64,000 bases of DNA, taken from the NCBI GenBank assembly GCA_022829145.1, contig CM040746.1, positions 30,042,832 to 30,106,831 on the forward strand, written 5' to 3'. Positions 23,401 to 38,101 of the stretch are shown piece after piece. Both the position numbers and the translations under genes were made by a program. This DNA is from Albula goreensis (lineage: Eukaryota > Chordata > Actinopteri > Albuliformes > Albulidae). Below the pieces are notes generated by a model. It did not search any database. It was not told the origin of the DNA and worked only from the letters and a program-made list of their open reading frames with translations. How positions within the stretch are numbered: position 1 is the first letter of the stretch; each line of letters opens with the position of its first letter.

Positions 23401-26200
23401 TTTCCTTTACTTTCAATCATTGTCCATTCTAATAATATGCAGTGTGCCTTTGCTCCTTCACTCTACTGCTGCCTTTTTTCTAAATACACATTATGGCACT
23501 TTATTATCCTTGACAACCTTGTCAGGATGACCCTCGGCAAGTTAAACATTGTCCTCAGTATGTCTATTAATAAAGTATTATTTTTAATATTAATAGGTTA
23601 TCCTATAATGTCATGTAATAGCCCCTGGTACTTTTGGTTAGTTTCATTATCAGACATTATATCTTTTACTTCATATGTTTCCTGTAATTCCATTTCAATT
23701 TTTAAATTAATTTTATAGCAAATATACCATGACAATTGACTTCCCCCCTAGCAAGCTTTTACACTGAATTCCACTGGGAAGAAAACACCAACCAAGAGAT
23801 AAAACACTGACTGAACATAGTTCTAAGACCCAATATTGCTACAAGGTACAAAGTATCAAATAATTTCAAAACTCTACAATTTATTGAAAGAGGTGTGTAT
23901 TGATCCGTTAAATGTAATATGAGAGAGCTAACACTGAAAAGTTCAGAATCAGGCTAACTTTGAAATGAATAGGGAGCAAACTGAATTAGGAGAAATTGGT
24001 TGAAATGGTCAAGAAAAATATGCTTTTTACCCTCCCTTTTAACTTTTAAGCCTTGTTGTGACCCAAAAGTCGATAAAGGTTTTCATGTAAGAAATGATTT
24101 TGACTACAGTGATCTATTGAGGCAGCAGGACTTTGGGTCTGGGTGAGTAGTTTAGCTAATCCGGGTTAAGTAGCTGCTTTATATTGAGAGAGAGAGACAG
24201 AGAGAGGGGGAGAGAGTATGGGAGGGGTGAAGATCCCTGGAGGCTGGATGACTCACTCTTCTGCAGCCGACTCGTGCGTCACTGCTGTGCGGCTGGAGGA
24301 GGAGATAGTGGAGAGGTCTGTGCATTTAATTACCGCTTGCCAATTTATACTCACTGTCGTGATGCACACACACCTGACGGGATGAAAAATTTACACACAC
24401 TGATAAGATATACTGATAAACAAACCTGGGATTTTCTGTCTCGCATGCTCACACACGCACTCACACACACACACAACCTCACATGCAGTACAAATTCTCA
24501 CACACACATGCACACACTTACAACTGCATATGGGTGCACTGTGCATCTTTCCACAGACCAGGTGTGATGATGCATTAGACCACTAAGAGAAGTCACTTCA
24601 ATTAACGCTCACTGCAATATTCAGAAAGCAAATATTAGTAATGCAGATGGTTCCACTGCATGATCAATAAAACTCATGCTGGTCATTTCTCTGGCCAGTG
24701 CACTTAAAGGGAGCGAGGGGGTTCTCTGACCTGGAGGCTCTTAGCAGTAGTTAGCATGCATTTCACAGCATGAGCTTTCAGTGCATGGGAGATGGCATAT
24801 TCTGATCAGTGATGAGCACCTGCATAAGCCATCTCTTTGGACGTGCAAACATGCATCCACAAAATAAAGCATCAAATAATATATTTCTTATTTTTCTGAT
24901 TCCAATCAGAATAGCCCCAGATGACATTTTAAACCCAGTTTAAATATGAACCTGAAGCCTAGATGCCTTTTTTCAAGATACATAACAAATATGATCTGAA
25001 ATGAAGACTTTTTCATCACAAATTGAAACTGACTGAACTGTTGTAGCAAGATGCAACAGCATTTACTGTTAGCTGAGTGTTGGATGATCCTTTTACCATC
25101 AAAAGTTGGCAGATATTTCCTTTACATTTTGTGACAACCATTAAAGGAACTGTTTATCTCTCAGGGTCATCACGTTTAGGTGCTGATGGAACACAGGTTC
25201 TCCCCTCTCTCCCTCTCTCTCTCCTTTTCTTCTTTCCCTTGTTTAGCATGCATGTAAACTAGAACTTTTATTCCATAAGGACAATATATTGTAAGTTCAA
25301 AAGTTGTAAAAGTGGCCTGTAGGTGGCACACAGAGTGAAGGCATATGTGGTACAGCTATATGCTCAGTGACTTGGAGTTTGAGGCACAGAGGTGCAATTT
25401 TTCAAGATCCTCACTGGTAAGGCAACAGTTGGTTCAGACTCACTGGGCAAAAGTGGGAAGTAAGCCAATTAATGTCATTATTATTCTGACAAGCTAGCAT
25501 GCCTGCAGGCTCCTTATCTGAACATATGTTGACTCAATGATCTTCCAACAACATGGGAAATATGTGAAAAGTGTCACATCTGCAGTGTGAAAAATAATGT
25601 TTTTTCCACACAACCTGGTCAGTAGAGCTACTCATGCATTATTTTTATTGCTTTTTTATGACTAAAGCTTAACTAAAGCTTCAGGATAGAAATGTTTAAG
25701 TCTCATCTCTGTCATAGATAGGATTGGTTGTACCATGTTTTAGCATCGCAAACAGAAAGTCATGATTTGTCACAAGTTACAAGAGTCAGTCTGGTCAGGT
25801 TACTGTGCCAGAAGGTCATGACCCTGAGAAGTGAAACCCCTTCCCCAAGTGATTACCTCATGCAGCAAAAGTCATAATCCTCAAAGGAAGTGATGACAGA
25901 TGCATATCTCCTGCCAAAAGCAATTGCCAGAGACACAAGTCAGAAAACCACTGTTACTTTTTTTAGTTTTTAAGTGCAAATAAAACCCATTGCTGCATTC
26001 TGCAACACATCATTGATATTTCAATACAATAATCCTGTAATGTTAATATATGCTTAGAAGACTGATATATAGTTGTTTTGGTAAAAATAAATAATGCATA
26101 TGGAAATATATTCAGAAATAATAATAATAAATACATTGATTCATATAATATATGAATAACAAAAGTGTAAATAAATAAAAATAATGTCAGGAATAATTTT
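20480..26200. other. non-coding interval
   Basis: No supported gene. Includes a tandem AAACACAATGARTTTA pair near 22225-22255, a GC-richer patch at about 22890-23210, trinucleotide repeats, and CA-rich sequence near 24370-24520. Confidence 0.4.
23241..23297. repeat. (AAC)n-(ATC)n compound microsatellite
   Basis: About eight AAC units, a short AAT stretch, then about eight ATC units. Confidence 0.9.
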
Positions 26201-26209
26201 GTTTCCACT

Positions 26210-26700
26210 CTGTGGCAGACTGGACAGGAACCTGGACAGCTGATTACATGAATGGAGATGGACAGAGCTGGGCTTATGTGCTGTCATGTGGCCATGGGAA
26301 AAGACCCTTTATTGGGACCGATAAACCCCAACTGGACACACCGATGGAGCGGGACAGCAACCACACTCAGCAACAGGGCACAGACCAATATGTGTAGCCA
26401 CGGCATACAACGAGTCACAGACCACTGGATGTAAGCGTGAGCTACAACAAGTCGCTGGCCACTGGATGCTGCCACAGGCCTTCAAGGTCTGCTGAGTTCA
26501 TATCTTAGGTTGGAACCTGTGTGGGTATCAGGCCACGAGACCTCTGAAACCCAAGCTGGAGCAGGAGTGGTGTGGGGACCTGAATCCTGGGGCAAACATG
26601 TCCATGCCCTGCACCCTGATGTCAGCACCTGCTTGATCTGTTTGGTAACTGTCTGTTTATGTGCGTGTATTAGTCATTGTTTCATTAATTAGGTTCCCTT
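26210..26700. other. GC-richer island of unknown origin
   Basis: About 490 bases with higher GC than the AT-rich flanks and overlapping short open frames, none recognisable. Its sharp left edge and position directly before a transposase relic suggest old mobile sequence, but no family could be assigned. Confidence 0.3.
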
Positions 26701-26704
26701 TAGG

Positions 26705-26830
26705 TTTGAAACCCTGGGGGATGCACTAACCACTCTTGCATGATGAATCCTTGCATTATCCCACACAATGACCTGGATCACTTTAGGATCTGGATCAGGC
26801 TGTCCAAGGTTGTTCAAGAGTATGTCTAAA
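26705..26830 (-). pseudogene. DDE-type transposase fragment
   Basis: Read on the minus strand the conceptual frame contains PKVIQVIVWDNARIHHARVV. The Asp-Asn-Ala followed by His-His is the second-Asp block of the DDE_3 (IS630/Tc1-related) endonuclease fold. Only this short piece is preserved, and the sequence on both sides gives no continuing frame, so it is a broken relic. Confidence 0.5.
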
Positions 26831-27796
26831 AAAAGGAAGTTGTTGGACCAACACACTGTACTTCAGACCATAACACTGCCATCAGATATGTTAGAACAAT
26901 GTTCAAATGTATTTGTATTATTCAAATAACAGTCCCAAACTTTCCTGCAAAGTCAGTCAAGTCCCCACACATTTGCTATAAAGTTCCATACAATTGTTTC
27001 TGTTGCTCTGTATTGTTCATTACAGTATTCAATGGTATAGTACAGTACTGCATGTTTACAATTGCTAGAGGTTCACAATTCACACTTTTGCGCTTCTGTA
27101 AACAGTTCATACAAATGTCCTTCCCTGTTAGAATCAACGCAACTTCTTCCCCAAAACTATCAATAATCCACCTCTATTTCCTCTATTCTGATGGTAAAAA
27201 GGAAGATCTGGTAGATTATTTGATTTTCTAAGGAAAAAAAAATTAACAATAAACAAGGTCAAAACAACCTTTAAAATAATTTGTTTAAAATTTTTATAAA
27301 TGCTGCAAAAATAACTTTCAGTAAAATAATTCAAATGTATTATTTGAACTACCTTCCTTTAAAAATAACCAATCCATACAGAAATCTCTTAAGTATATGT
27401 GAAGTTTTTGTTCCAGTATAAAAACAGATTTTTTCCCATAATGTAGACAGGGCATCTTTTTCCCAAACTCATCACAGACATGTACACAAAGGCATATGTG
27501 ATTAGCTGCAGCCTAACTGTAAAAATACCTTTAAAAAGGGACAGATATTTGTTACAGTAGTGGATGTAGTATCAGACCATCCACCTTATGGGCAATATTA
27601 TTTTTCTAGTTATGATCTTTTGTGGGAAAATGGCTTGCCTGGCAGAGCTGGAAAAGCATGGGTGCATCATGTTCCTCCACTGTGCATCTGCCTCTGCCTG
27701 CTGTAGCTCGGACCACTGTTTGACATCCCTCTCAAATTCATTTTAATACTCTGTGGTGACAGGGTACATCCTCGACCCCTTCTATTAATGGTTTTT

Positions 27797-27818
27797 AAAA
27801 AAAAAAAAAAAAAAAAAA
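27797..27818. repeat. poly(A) tract
   Basis: 22 A residues. No AATAAA just upstream, so not obviously a retroposed tail. Confidence 0.85.
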
Positions 27819-28799
27819 TCAGAGTAGTAAAATTAAGCAATTTATGAAAAATAAATAGATATAACAATGTGGTTAATTTGACTTTTCATGTGAATTTATA
27901 CTTAACATAGGGGTATGGCTTAAGCGTTTTGCAGAAGCATGATTAGCAGTTAAATTGCATGCAAGTGTTCTTGTGACATTTGAGTACCTTTTACTTCAGC
28001 TCTGTATACACTAATTGGTTCTCTGTATCTGTTCTCTTTTAAGGTTTGATTGAACAACCAACGCAGCTGTGAAAAAATCCTCTTTTAATGGAGGAGAACT
28101 TGCAGGAGAAAGGATAGAAAGTAAATATACTGCATGTGCTATCTATAAGTCTATATTTTTTAACTTAGACCCGGCTAACAGCTGCTGCCTTGAACCATGT
28201 GTCTAGCTAATGGTGTAATCAAGGAAGTGATCCTGAGAGATATGCAGGAACATACTAAACAAATGTGTAGTACAGCACATTCAGAGTGCAACTCAGATGT
28301 TTCCTGGATGTTTTTATCTCACAGCAGAGCACATAGGTAAACCATGATGTTTGATTTTAATCTTCAAATGGAGCAATCCTATTTATACTTTACATTTCTG
28401 AGTGCTATCAGCTATTCCACAACCTGTAGTTTAAACTAGCATATTGAAAGGTTCTGCTTTAAAGTATTTGTTACATATAGAAATGCCTTCTGACTCTCTC
28501 TTTTCTAATTCTTTAATTTTTCTCTTTATTTTTATCTCTTTCAAATACCCTTACTACCATAAAATCTTGCCAGATCAATCAGAAAAATTGTTGATCATCC
28601 AAGTGCCAGTCCACCAAGATATAATTATGGAGTGCAATTCCATCATCCAAGATTTGGCAGACAGAGAGAGAAAAAGAGAATGTGTATTGGTAGCAGAGGA
28701 GATATATGTTTCTCTATTACCTTTATTTATTACCAATACTGAGTGTTATAAAGGCTTCCTCTCTCAGTGCACTGGAGAGAAACCATTAAATCTTTGTTC

Positions 28800-28876
28800 T
28801 CCTCTCTCTCTCGCTCCCTCTCCCTGTCGCCCTCCTCTCTCTGTCTCCGTCTCTCTCTCTCACTCTCTCTCTCTCT
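28800..28876. repeat. CT-rich low-complexity tract
   Basis: Imperfect CT/CCT pyrimidine tract. Confidence 0.8.
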
Positions 28877-30039
28877 CCTGTAATGAAGTTTCATGCCCGC
28901 AGTCCGGTTATTTGTTCACTAGACCGTGAACAAACTGGGGGAAAGACAGGGGAGGGGGTGGAGGGATACAGTGTAGGAAGACAGAGCAGACAACATCAGG
29001 GAAGAGTGAAATAGAATAAAAGAGGAATGGGGAGGGTTGATGCCAAATGGGAAAAAAGCAAAAGAGGGTAAGGGAGAAGAAATATGTTATGTTTGTGGTG
29101 TGACTGTTGTCTGTTTATTGCAAAATGGGCTGTTTGTGGATGCGTGCCTGCATGCGTGCGTGTGTGTGTTTGTGTAAGAGAGGCAGGAAGACAGAAAGAG
29201 AGTGTGAATGACTGAGTGTGGGGCTGTGTTGTTTTCCACTCTGTAGGGCTGCATGAAAATTGTAATTTCTGGATGGAAATTTTGAATTTCAGATTATCAT
29301 CAGCCTCATAATTGAAGTGTTTTGCCAACAATGGATCAGGAAAAACCAATTTCCATACAGATTGGGGGAGGGAAGTGACATGGAGAACAGTATGGGAGAG
29401 GTATAAAATGCTGTGAAGTTCTTATGGACATCTGCAGGGTATGAGTCATCTGTTTACATTTGCAGAACACCTTAACTGAGCATGTGCCAAGAAAGACACA
29501 ATGGGATTTTTCAGTGGCATTGCAGATCAGCAAATGGAAGCTGAAGCAGACAGACTGACTTAGGGGGACAATAGGAACAAATGTTAGAAAAGTGTATGTG
29601 TCATACACAGTCATGGGATATTTTGAGACTCAACAGATTTTGTGACACATCTCCTCTGTAAGACTGTAAGGGTCTGGTGAAAAGTATTTATATATTTATA
29701 TATTCACTGAATCTGCTGAAGTGTTTTTTTTTTTTAATAAAACTGAATCTCACACAGGTTTGCATGCACAAACACAAACACAAACACACACACACAAATG
29801 TGCTCTTTACCCATCTTTACACTTTACAATCTTAAGAAATTCTTCTGCTTTTACTTGTAGGAGAACAACAGTGATAACATCTTTGAATTCTCATAAAATG
29901 TTGTGTATTAATTTACAAACAAACAAAACTGTCTAAATCAATCTATTCTTAATTATTCCCAACAATTTGTGTCTTACACATAACTATCTGATTGTGATGT
30001 TATACCAAAAATAAAAATGTTGTATCAAAATAAAAATGC

Positions 30040-30062
30040 ATTGATTGATTGATTGATTGATT
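30040..30062. repeat. (ATTG)n microsatellite
   Basis: About five to six ATTG units followed by degenerate copies. Confidence 0.85.
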
Positions 30063-31383
30063 AATTGATAGATTGAATTAAAGAGAGAAAATCTTTTTGC
30101 TTTTCAAAACAGTGGTGACAAACTTGGAGAAAACTTGCATTCTTAGGAGTTTTGCAACAATGCAAATAAGACAGCAGCCAGGGGCTATCATGATGCCAAA
30201 GACAGAGAAGTCATTGACCAGAGTTACAAGTTAGTTTTGTGTGTGCAGCATCACATCTGCAGTGATACAGTTGTAAGAGCAGTCATGTATCACCATTCCA
30301 ATATAAGATGAGTAAACCTGACTGACACACCTGCAGGCTCCACATATCGCTGTGTCCCAAACTGCTATCTTTATAAAAGAGGACTATTAAACTATGATAA
30401 TGGACTCCTTACCTGGACAAATTCACTGAGACTGACCCGAAAGCAGGAAAGCGGGATCAAATGAAACTCAGAAAAGAGATGTTTTAAATGAGTGTTGACT
30501 TTCTCAGACTCTGCAGCATACCATAGATGTAGAGAAAGGTTCCATTAAGCCTGCTTTACAAAGGCCTGGGAGTGCTAGGCTAAGGCCTGCACTAGAACAT
30601 GGATGGAGACCACCATTAACATTTATTAAACACTTAATGGCTAAAGCAGAGGCCTGCAGCTCTGAATCTAGGGGGTCAATGTCTATGTATGCTTTTGTTT
30701 CTAAGTAGCATGAATACATTTACTAATTAGCCGCATGTACTAAGTCCATTTCATAAAATAGCCTTCAGCTATTTTAGAGTTCATGAAGAGATGTATCTTA
30801 CTGTCAGATCACATAAATGATTAGCAGAATGTAACCACTGAAAGTAGAAATTGGCATGAAATCCGAAGATTCCCATCTCCAAAATGTATGGAGTATGGCA
30901 CAAAAATGGCACAATATTATGCAGGATAACACATAACACAAACATAAGGATTTGACATGCAAGAAACAATGTTTCCCCATTCAGACTGGTATAAACCCCA
31001 ATGCAGTGCTCTCTGGGACCATGTCAGACATGTGTCGCTGGGTTTCATTACTCCATACATTTTCTGAGCCTAGGGTTTCCCCAATCGTTGAGCAGAAACA
31101 AGTTTCCCAGTGAGAAATGCATTTAGTCATAATTGTGATGGTCATTCATAGTACTTGTGGAAGACACAAAAATGCTAAAATGAAAATTTAGCAAAGAGTT
31201 AAAATTTGATACCTTTTGATTTTACAATGGTTTTTTAATCATATTTTATACGTCCCCCAGCATTATATAAAATGTATTTCTGTCTAACAAAGGATTCGAG
31301 TGATATTGCCCTGATAATGTACTCAGATGGAGTCACATTAATTTGTTGGGTAATTAATGGCTTTCAGTGATGCCTCTGACAAA

Positions 31384-31400
31384 CTCTCTCTCTCTCTCTG

Positions 31401-31444
<44 letters not shown>

Positions 31445-31445
31445 A
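31384..31445. repeat. (CT)n-(CA)n compound microsatellite
   Basis: A CT run with one interruption switches directly into CA. Confidence 0.92.
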
Positions 31446-32479
31446 TATGGTGTCTCTGTTTTCCAGAGGAGTCAAAGTCAAATATCAGAAAGAATGTCTC
31501 ATATTAGCAACAAAAAGAAGGAAAAAATAAAGTAAATGTCAGAAAGGGGAGTAAAAAAAAATTCAGGAGAAGAATTCTGACAGAAAAGGTCAACAAGTAA
31601 AAATGAAAAAGGGAGGCAGAAAGCAGAGTGGCAGAAAAAGATTGGCTGTGCACGACATTAACATCACTGTCACTGCTGCTGGTCCCTGAGGCGAGGCAGG
31701 TCTGCTGGAGAGGCAGACCACACAGCAGGGCCATTACGGCCGGCCTGCCCCCCACTACCTCCTGCATCACCCCCTCCATCATGTCAGGAACATCTGCACC
31801 AAACCGTCTCGGTCTCTCCTACCAAAATGTGTGATCTTAACCCTTGTGCTGAAACATAACATCCATTTGGTGTTATCACTTTTCTGTGTGCACGTTTGAA
31901 TGAAAGATAACTGCACACTCAGACAAATAATAAACCGGACATTTGAAATATACTTACAGTGCATAGTTGTTTTTTTATTCAATAAGAACACTCCTGCAGT
32001 GATGCAGTGTTCTTTTCAGTGTTCTATTGCATTTAAGATAAGTACAGCAACTTTTACACATTATGTTCATTTTCCATGTGAGATTTGCACAGTGAGCAGC
32101 TGCTCCCATTAATTCAGACACTCACTGCCTTCCATGGGTCTTTGACTTTAGAACATAGGGAGCCTGAGTCACAGTTCACCATGACAGACGTAATCACAGC
32201 GAATTAAAGACTCAGGCTTGCTTCGAATGAAAATGATAGCTTGTGCTGTCACGGAGATATTCACTGATATTCACATCCATATCGGGCCAGTGGGTGCACG
32301 GAAAAAAGACTATTCTGTTCATAGTGACATCCTATAGGATATGTTAGAGAAGATTTGATGTGACCGTGGTGAGTTTACCTTCAATGTTACAACTGTCTCA
32401 AAAGACTGCTCTGAAAATTACTTCATGACTAAAAAGAAAGAGCGAGAGATGAGATGTGTTGACATCAAACGGCACATCT

Positions 32480-32860
32480 TGCAATTGAGTCATACCCTTT
32501 TCATCCAGCCTCCATCTTCCCTCTCTCCTCCCTCTCCCTGTGCTGCTGAATTAGAATTAGCCTAATTCAATGTTTCTCTAATGGCCACTGTACCCACTAG
32601 CCCTCTGCCTAATGGCTCCCGCCCCATTCCTGCAGTTATTTCCTGTAATTAACTTCCCGGCTAGGCTGCACTCAGTTTGCTCACTCAAAACCCACGTTTT
32701 AACAATTAAACACTTCCTCTTGTTCTATGCCTCTTAATTAGCCTCCATGGAGAGAAAGTTGGGGTCTGGCACTGTCATCTTGCTAATATTGTATAATATG
32801 TAGTTTGTGTCTGGCTAATTGTGCTCTTTGGATGGGAGCCATGGGCTCCTCTCTTGGACA
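32480..32860. promoter_or_regulatory. candidate enhancer-like element rich in homeodomain motifs
   Basis: Contains AATTAGCCTAATTC, TGTAATTAACTTCC, CTTAATTAGCCTCC, GGCTAATTG and several TAATGG sites in about 300 bases, with few simple repeats. Clustered TAAT cores are typical of vertebrate developmental non-coding elements. The target gene is unknown. Confidence 0.35.
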
Positions 32861-32869
32861 TGGAAGAAG

Positions 32870-35800
32870 GTTTATGTGTTTTCATATTTCCAGGCCTGAG
32901 TTTCTGTAAGTGTCAGTGATTTATTTTAAAATGGCATCTCAGAAAAGCTGCACACCCCACATGATTGCCTAACCACTGACTCAGATCAATATTTGGTCAG
33001 AAAAAGAAACAACAAATATGTGGCTGGAAATGGGGAGAGCCATTTACAGGACATGAACATAATGTAAGATGGAGTGTATTTCACTTATGAGAGATGTATT
33101 AAATTTAGATTTGAAGTGACACTGGAGTTTCGGGAAAGCTATTGGTAACTAAAGGGTTGCAGTGAGGCCCAGTCGGGATGTTTCCCATGACGACCTACTC
33201 CTGCTGATGACTGAGGATGTTGAGGTGATGCTGAGCTGAAGCAGCCCGTGGGGCAAACATAATCATCCTCAATCGTCACAGTCAGTTTGTTCTCTCAGGC
33301 ATCTGCTCTTTTGACGACTGCATACGCCATGCTCTGGGAAAAAAAAGAATGTGAAAGAAACACTTACGGCCATCGTTGAATCAAAATTATGGTACGAGTG
33401 GGCAACTGACAGGAGGCATGAGTCCCATGTGTACAACACTGAGGTTTCAAAGCAGTGTGTATGAGAGGGGGATCGTGCAGCGTGGAGATGCTGCTAAGAG
33501 GGAGCTGACATAGAAAGGAGTTGGGTGGCTTCATCTTTATCATCTTCATCACCTTCAGCTTAACTGTAATAATTATCAACAGTCACGGCGGTTCCCCTCT
33601 GTTTTGATGATGCATCATGCGGCAGTTTAAAATCATTTACTGCATGAGACAGGGAGCAACCGGTGCAGAATGTAAAATAAAATAAAAACTGTTGAATCAC
33701 CCTGCCACTTTCTCCACACCCCCGCCCCTCCCCACTCACCACCCGTGACCACCCCGGTACCCTTCTCCCGCCCCTCTCCCCAACACCTGGCACTCCAATA
33801 TCTCACATACTCCATCGCTCCACTTCCAAAAACTATAACCTCACATGCATCATTAATCCCTGCTCTATGACAGAAACCTTCCTCTCTTATCTTAACCCAC
33901 CAAATCTTCAGTGAGTTTTCTTCTTATTTGTCATTTTATCACCTCCCATTACTCCCACCCTGTCTCACCCCGCCCCATCCTCACCGATGCACATTCTTCA
34001 AACAACAGCTATTATTCTTATGACTCAACACTGCATTACAGTAGTGTTTGAGAGGTGACTCTGTGCTGCCATGCAGTGGCCACAGGAAGAAAGGAAACTC
34101 ACCATTCTGTTTTAAAACCACTTGATCACAAAACCATGGAGGCAGATAAGGATTATTAGGTATGATTAAAACTGATATCTGGGCGTATCCTCAGAAGTTC
34201 AGAAAGCTGGCAGCATGTGATATGGAATTATATTTCTTTGATTTATTTATTATTACTGCTGCAGAGGGGAGAAATGAATTTGTGTCTTTGACATATGCAT
34301 AAACTGCCCCACATGTAATTTTCCACAAGCGTCTGAGATGTAACACTGCGTTTCCCCATCTCAGTGATGTCCTCTCTGAAAATGAGGCTGCCATGCTTTC
34401 ATTCTGTAGCATGTCAGTGTCCATACATATGGGGAAAGGGGTAAAAAGATATAACCATGCTGTCAAATCTTAACTTGAAAACCAGTCTGTGAGGCATAAT
34501 ATCCTGTTTATGGTGCACTTAAACAGTAATGCTTTCTGGACTTTGCTCCTCAGGCACCTCAACCTGAAAGACACAGGGTAAATTCAGGCTTATTTCACTT
34601 TTGTCTATTCTTCTGAATTCCATTTTCAACATGTCTAACACGTTGTATATAACAAGAGCAACCAATAAATTGAAAAAACCCCTAAATCATTAGGCACACT
34701 AAATGGCAGTACTCAAGACCATGAAGCCTCATGCATGAAGTTTTGCCCTGTGTAAGTGTAAACCACTACAGTGCTTCCTTTTGTGACTTTTGTTTTAGCC
34801 ACCACTGTGATGAATGCAACTTCTCACTGCTCTGGAGCAGTCTTGCTGGCTGACAGGTTTTCAGATTTGTGACCTCTGATGAACAAATCATGTACCATGA
34901 GTGGCATTGAAGCTTGAACCTTTCACCATTTCATGCAAGGTTTGGAGGTTATTCTCCACCTGAAGAAAGTCTGAGAACTTTGAGTAGGCAGTTCAGCTGA
35001 TATGTCAATATTGGGATCCCTGTACCTGTGAATTTTCTCATTTTACTGCCTATCTTTCAAATATATTTCACACTGGCCTTGTGGTATATATTTGAAAACC
35101 TGAGTGAAGGTGCCAAAGGTGATTTTACCTCCGACATTGCCTCTGACGGAATGCACTCAGTGACTGTCGCCTTCAACCCCCCCACCTTTACAGCCAAGTC
35201 TACATCAACTATATCAGGAGCAGGACAGAAAACGAGTTAATGATTAATTAGCCTCCATTGTGAACTCTGGCTTTGTTCTATCTGTGCATGTCAGACTCTT
35301 ACAAAAGAAAAACGAGGCATTCATTCAGCTTAACAACAACAACATCACATTGCTCAGTTATTAGGAATGGAGTCTGAGAACTCCCGCTATACCAGCATTA
35401 ACAATATTTTGTTAATTAAAAGCTTTGATACTTTGGGGTTTTTTACCGATTAGGCAGACCACATGGCTTTGGAAACCTTTGTGAACAAAGGCAAAAGGCT
35501 CGATGAAATTTCATCTCTGCTATGTCTCCAGAACAGTTGAGTTTATTATTGTTATCTTAATGGCTTTGTGTGCATAGGACCCACAAATCCAGGGCCTGAG
35601 ATAACATGGTTTGTATGAAACAGATGCCCATCAGGAATAACATGAAATTAATAAATTCAGGGAAAGCAAGATGATGCAGCAGTATAAATAGCAGACAATG
35701 GATTCCAAGTTTATGCTTTATTTTATGCCAGAATTGTGGCAAAGTTATGGACTGGCTTCCATCTCATCAAAGTGCATTTTAACAAATATGGATATGCAAA

Positions 35801-38090
35801 TTCAAAAAGGGGACTCATTTAGTGGACAGATTTTCCCCAGCGGAATGTGAATTATGTGGACATAACTACTCCACCTGCTTGCAACCATCCTCAGTTTCAC
35901 TCAGCAAAATGAAAAGCAATAATACCACCAAAAGCTGAGTTGAGGCATCGGGCCAAGAAAGAAAAACAAGGTGAATCAGTAAAAATGGATTAAATAAAAT
36001 ATTGGGGGAAAACAGAGTAAAACAAATGCAAAACATGGCGATGGTAAACAAGGTTAGATGGTTCATGAGACCTCAGACATTTTAGCTTTGTCTGAATTTC
36101 CTGCTCTAATGAAATTTTACATCTTTCACTGTATTATACTGAATACCATGGTTGAACCAGTTCTTGAATTTCAGATATGATCATCTGACCTTAGCCGGTG
36201 CTACCTCAGCTGGAACTCAAACACCCAGCTGTGAGACACACAGACTATGAGCATGTGCCTTTTTTCCATGTACTCACCTACACTATGTATTTATCGATTT
36301 CTAAGATTAAGTGTGAAACCCTGTTTCTAGTGATGTGCTAAAGTTATGGACTAAAACACCAATCACATGCAATGCAAGTCACATGGTCAGAAATTCCTAT
36401 GGGCCATAGTTTAGATCCAAGCACATGCCCAGAAATGTAAGAGTGTAAATATGGTCAGGCTCATAGATCCAAAAGATTATGAGATTGACAAAGGGTGATC
36501 AACAGAAGTGAGGTTTTCTTCCCATTAAGGGTTAGGTCCTGCATACTAACACCTGGTACTCAAGTTTGCACTGTGCAGCTAGTACAGGAGACCATCGTGG
36601 AGTTATGTAAATAAATCAAAGTTGTGCAAGAGGAAACAAAATAAATTTGTTCCAAAAAGTACCTCTGAGAGGTTCACTTGGTGATCTTTTACAAAACATC
36701 CAGGTTTATTATTGTGAATGACAAATATGCATTGTTTTCTCTGCAATTGACTCATAGATCTTTACCATATTGCTTTAACATTCAGTTCCTAAAAGGCATA
36801 TTCCTAAATGTTCTCTACAATAGCAGTTTAAAGCTAATTCCTACATGAATCAATATATTACAATATATCACAACATTAATAGGCAGGTTCAAAGCTGCAT
36901 TGAAGTGTTTTTCCTGTTTAAGGCAAGGATGAGTAATGTGGAAAATGCACTTCTGTGCAGGTCTGACTCCAGCCATAAATCACAACACCATGATTTATAT
37001 ACTGTAGGTACTATGCGTTTGATATGTTTTAATGATTACTGACAAGACAGTCCACTCTTTTTATCATGAGATGATTAAAAATATAATAAAATAAAGACAA
37101 TTGTTTTTTAAATTTTGGTTGTACACTTAAAATTTCTGACTATGATTCTGTATTAAAATTCCTCATTTTCAATGTTGATTTGTACATCAATTACAACCCA
37201 CACAGCCTTCTTTGCAACTTATTAGTTGATCTCCTTGCATGTTTCTTAGTGAGTGCTTACAGCTTTAAACATTTTTATACACAAAAACATTTAGTAAATC
37301 ACACCCTGATGTTTACACACCCTGAGGACACAAAGGAATATATACAGCCTGCTCTTAACACTGAACACCAATTAATCATTTTTGTAAAACAAAGAAAATA
37401 TCTTGTGTCTCCATCTTTTTGTTTAACACATGAACAGAGACCTCAAATAATCATCAGGCATGTATTACTATTAATAGTAATGTATTACTATTGCTTGTGC
37501 ATTCATTCATAACACAATTGGACTAAAGCTAAAAACCAAACAGTTTTTCTAATTTCCTGAAAAGCTGTCCCTTTGGATATGAGATTTTTTACAATGCCTG
37601 CATTACCCAGATGCTAACCTAGTGTTAATTTAATTTTGTTAGTGCTAAACCTGTCGAAATATGTTTTTTTTTAATCAAAAACATATAACAGCTTAATGTG
37701 TAAGTCTCTCTGTTACATTAGGAATGCTGGCGAGGCTCACAGGATGTTGTTAGATACGACATGAGGAAGAACGCAGGCAGCACTCCAGCTATGGCAATAT
37801 TCATGACATAACCTGGGGCTGAGTGCCATATCACTTTTAAAAGGGACCATCCAAAAATATCCTTACAGACTCAGAAAAGGTCAGCAAGGCCAGTTAAAAT
37901 AGAAAACTAAATAGCTAGGTGGTCACTAAGCAACAAGAGTTACAACATTCACCTAAGAGGTTTATGTTAGTAGAGGGCACAGTTATACTAAATTTAAGTA
38001 CAAACACCATTTGAATATCATGAATTTTGGCAACAAACCAACTAGGACTGGAACTATCCATTTAACAGTGAAGAAAGCACCGTGTACTCT
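32870..38090. other. non-coding interval downstream of nat16
   Basis: No supported gene. A C-rich patch lies near 33710-33790. Nothing else stands out. Confidence 0.4.
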
Positions 38091-38101
38091 GATGCTCTTC
38101 C

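Larger units (their letters stand above)
27540..32470. other. non-coding interval
   Basis: No supported gene. The 161-codon plus frame at 28444 is low-complexity and Ser/Leu-rich at its end and has no recognisable domain. Several simple repeats. Confidence 0.4.

Noticed and set aside
28444..28929. 161-codon plus frame
   Set aside because: No signal of selection, no domain, and a low-complexity Ser/Leu end from CT repeats.
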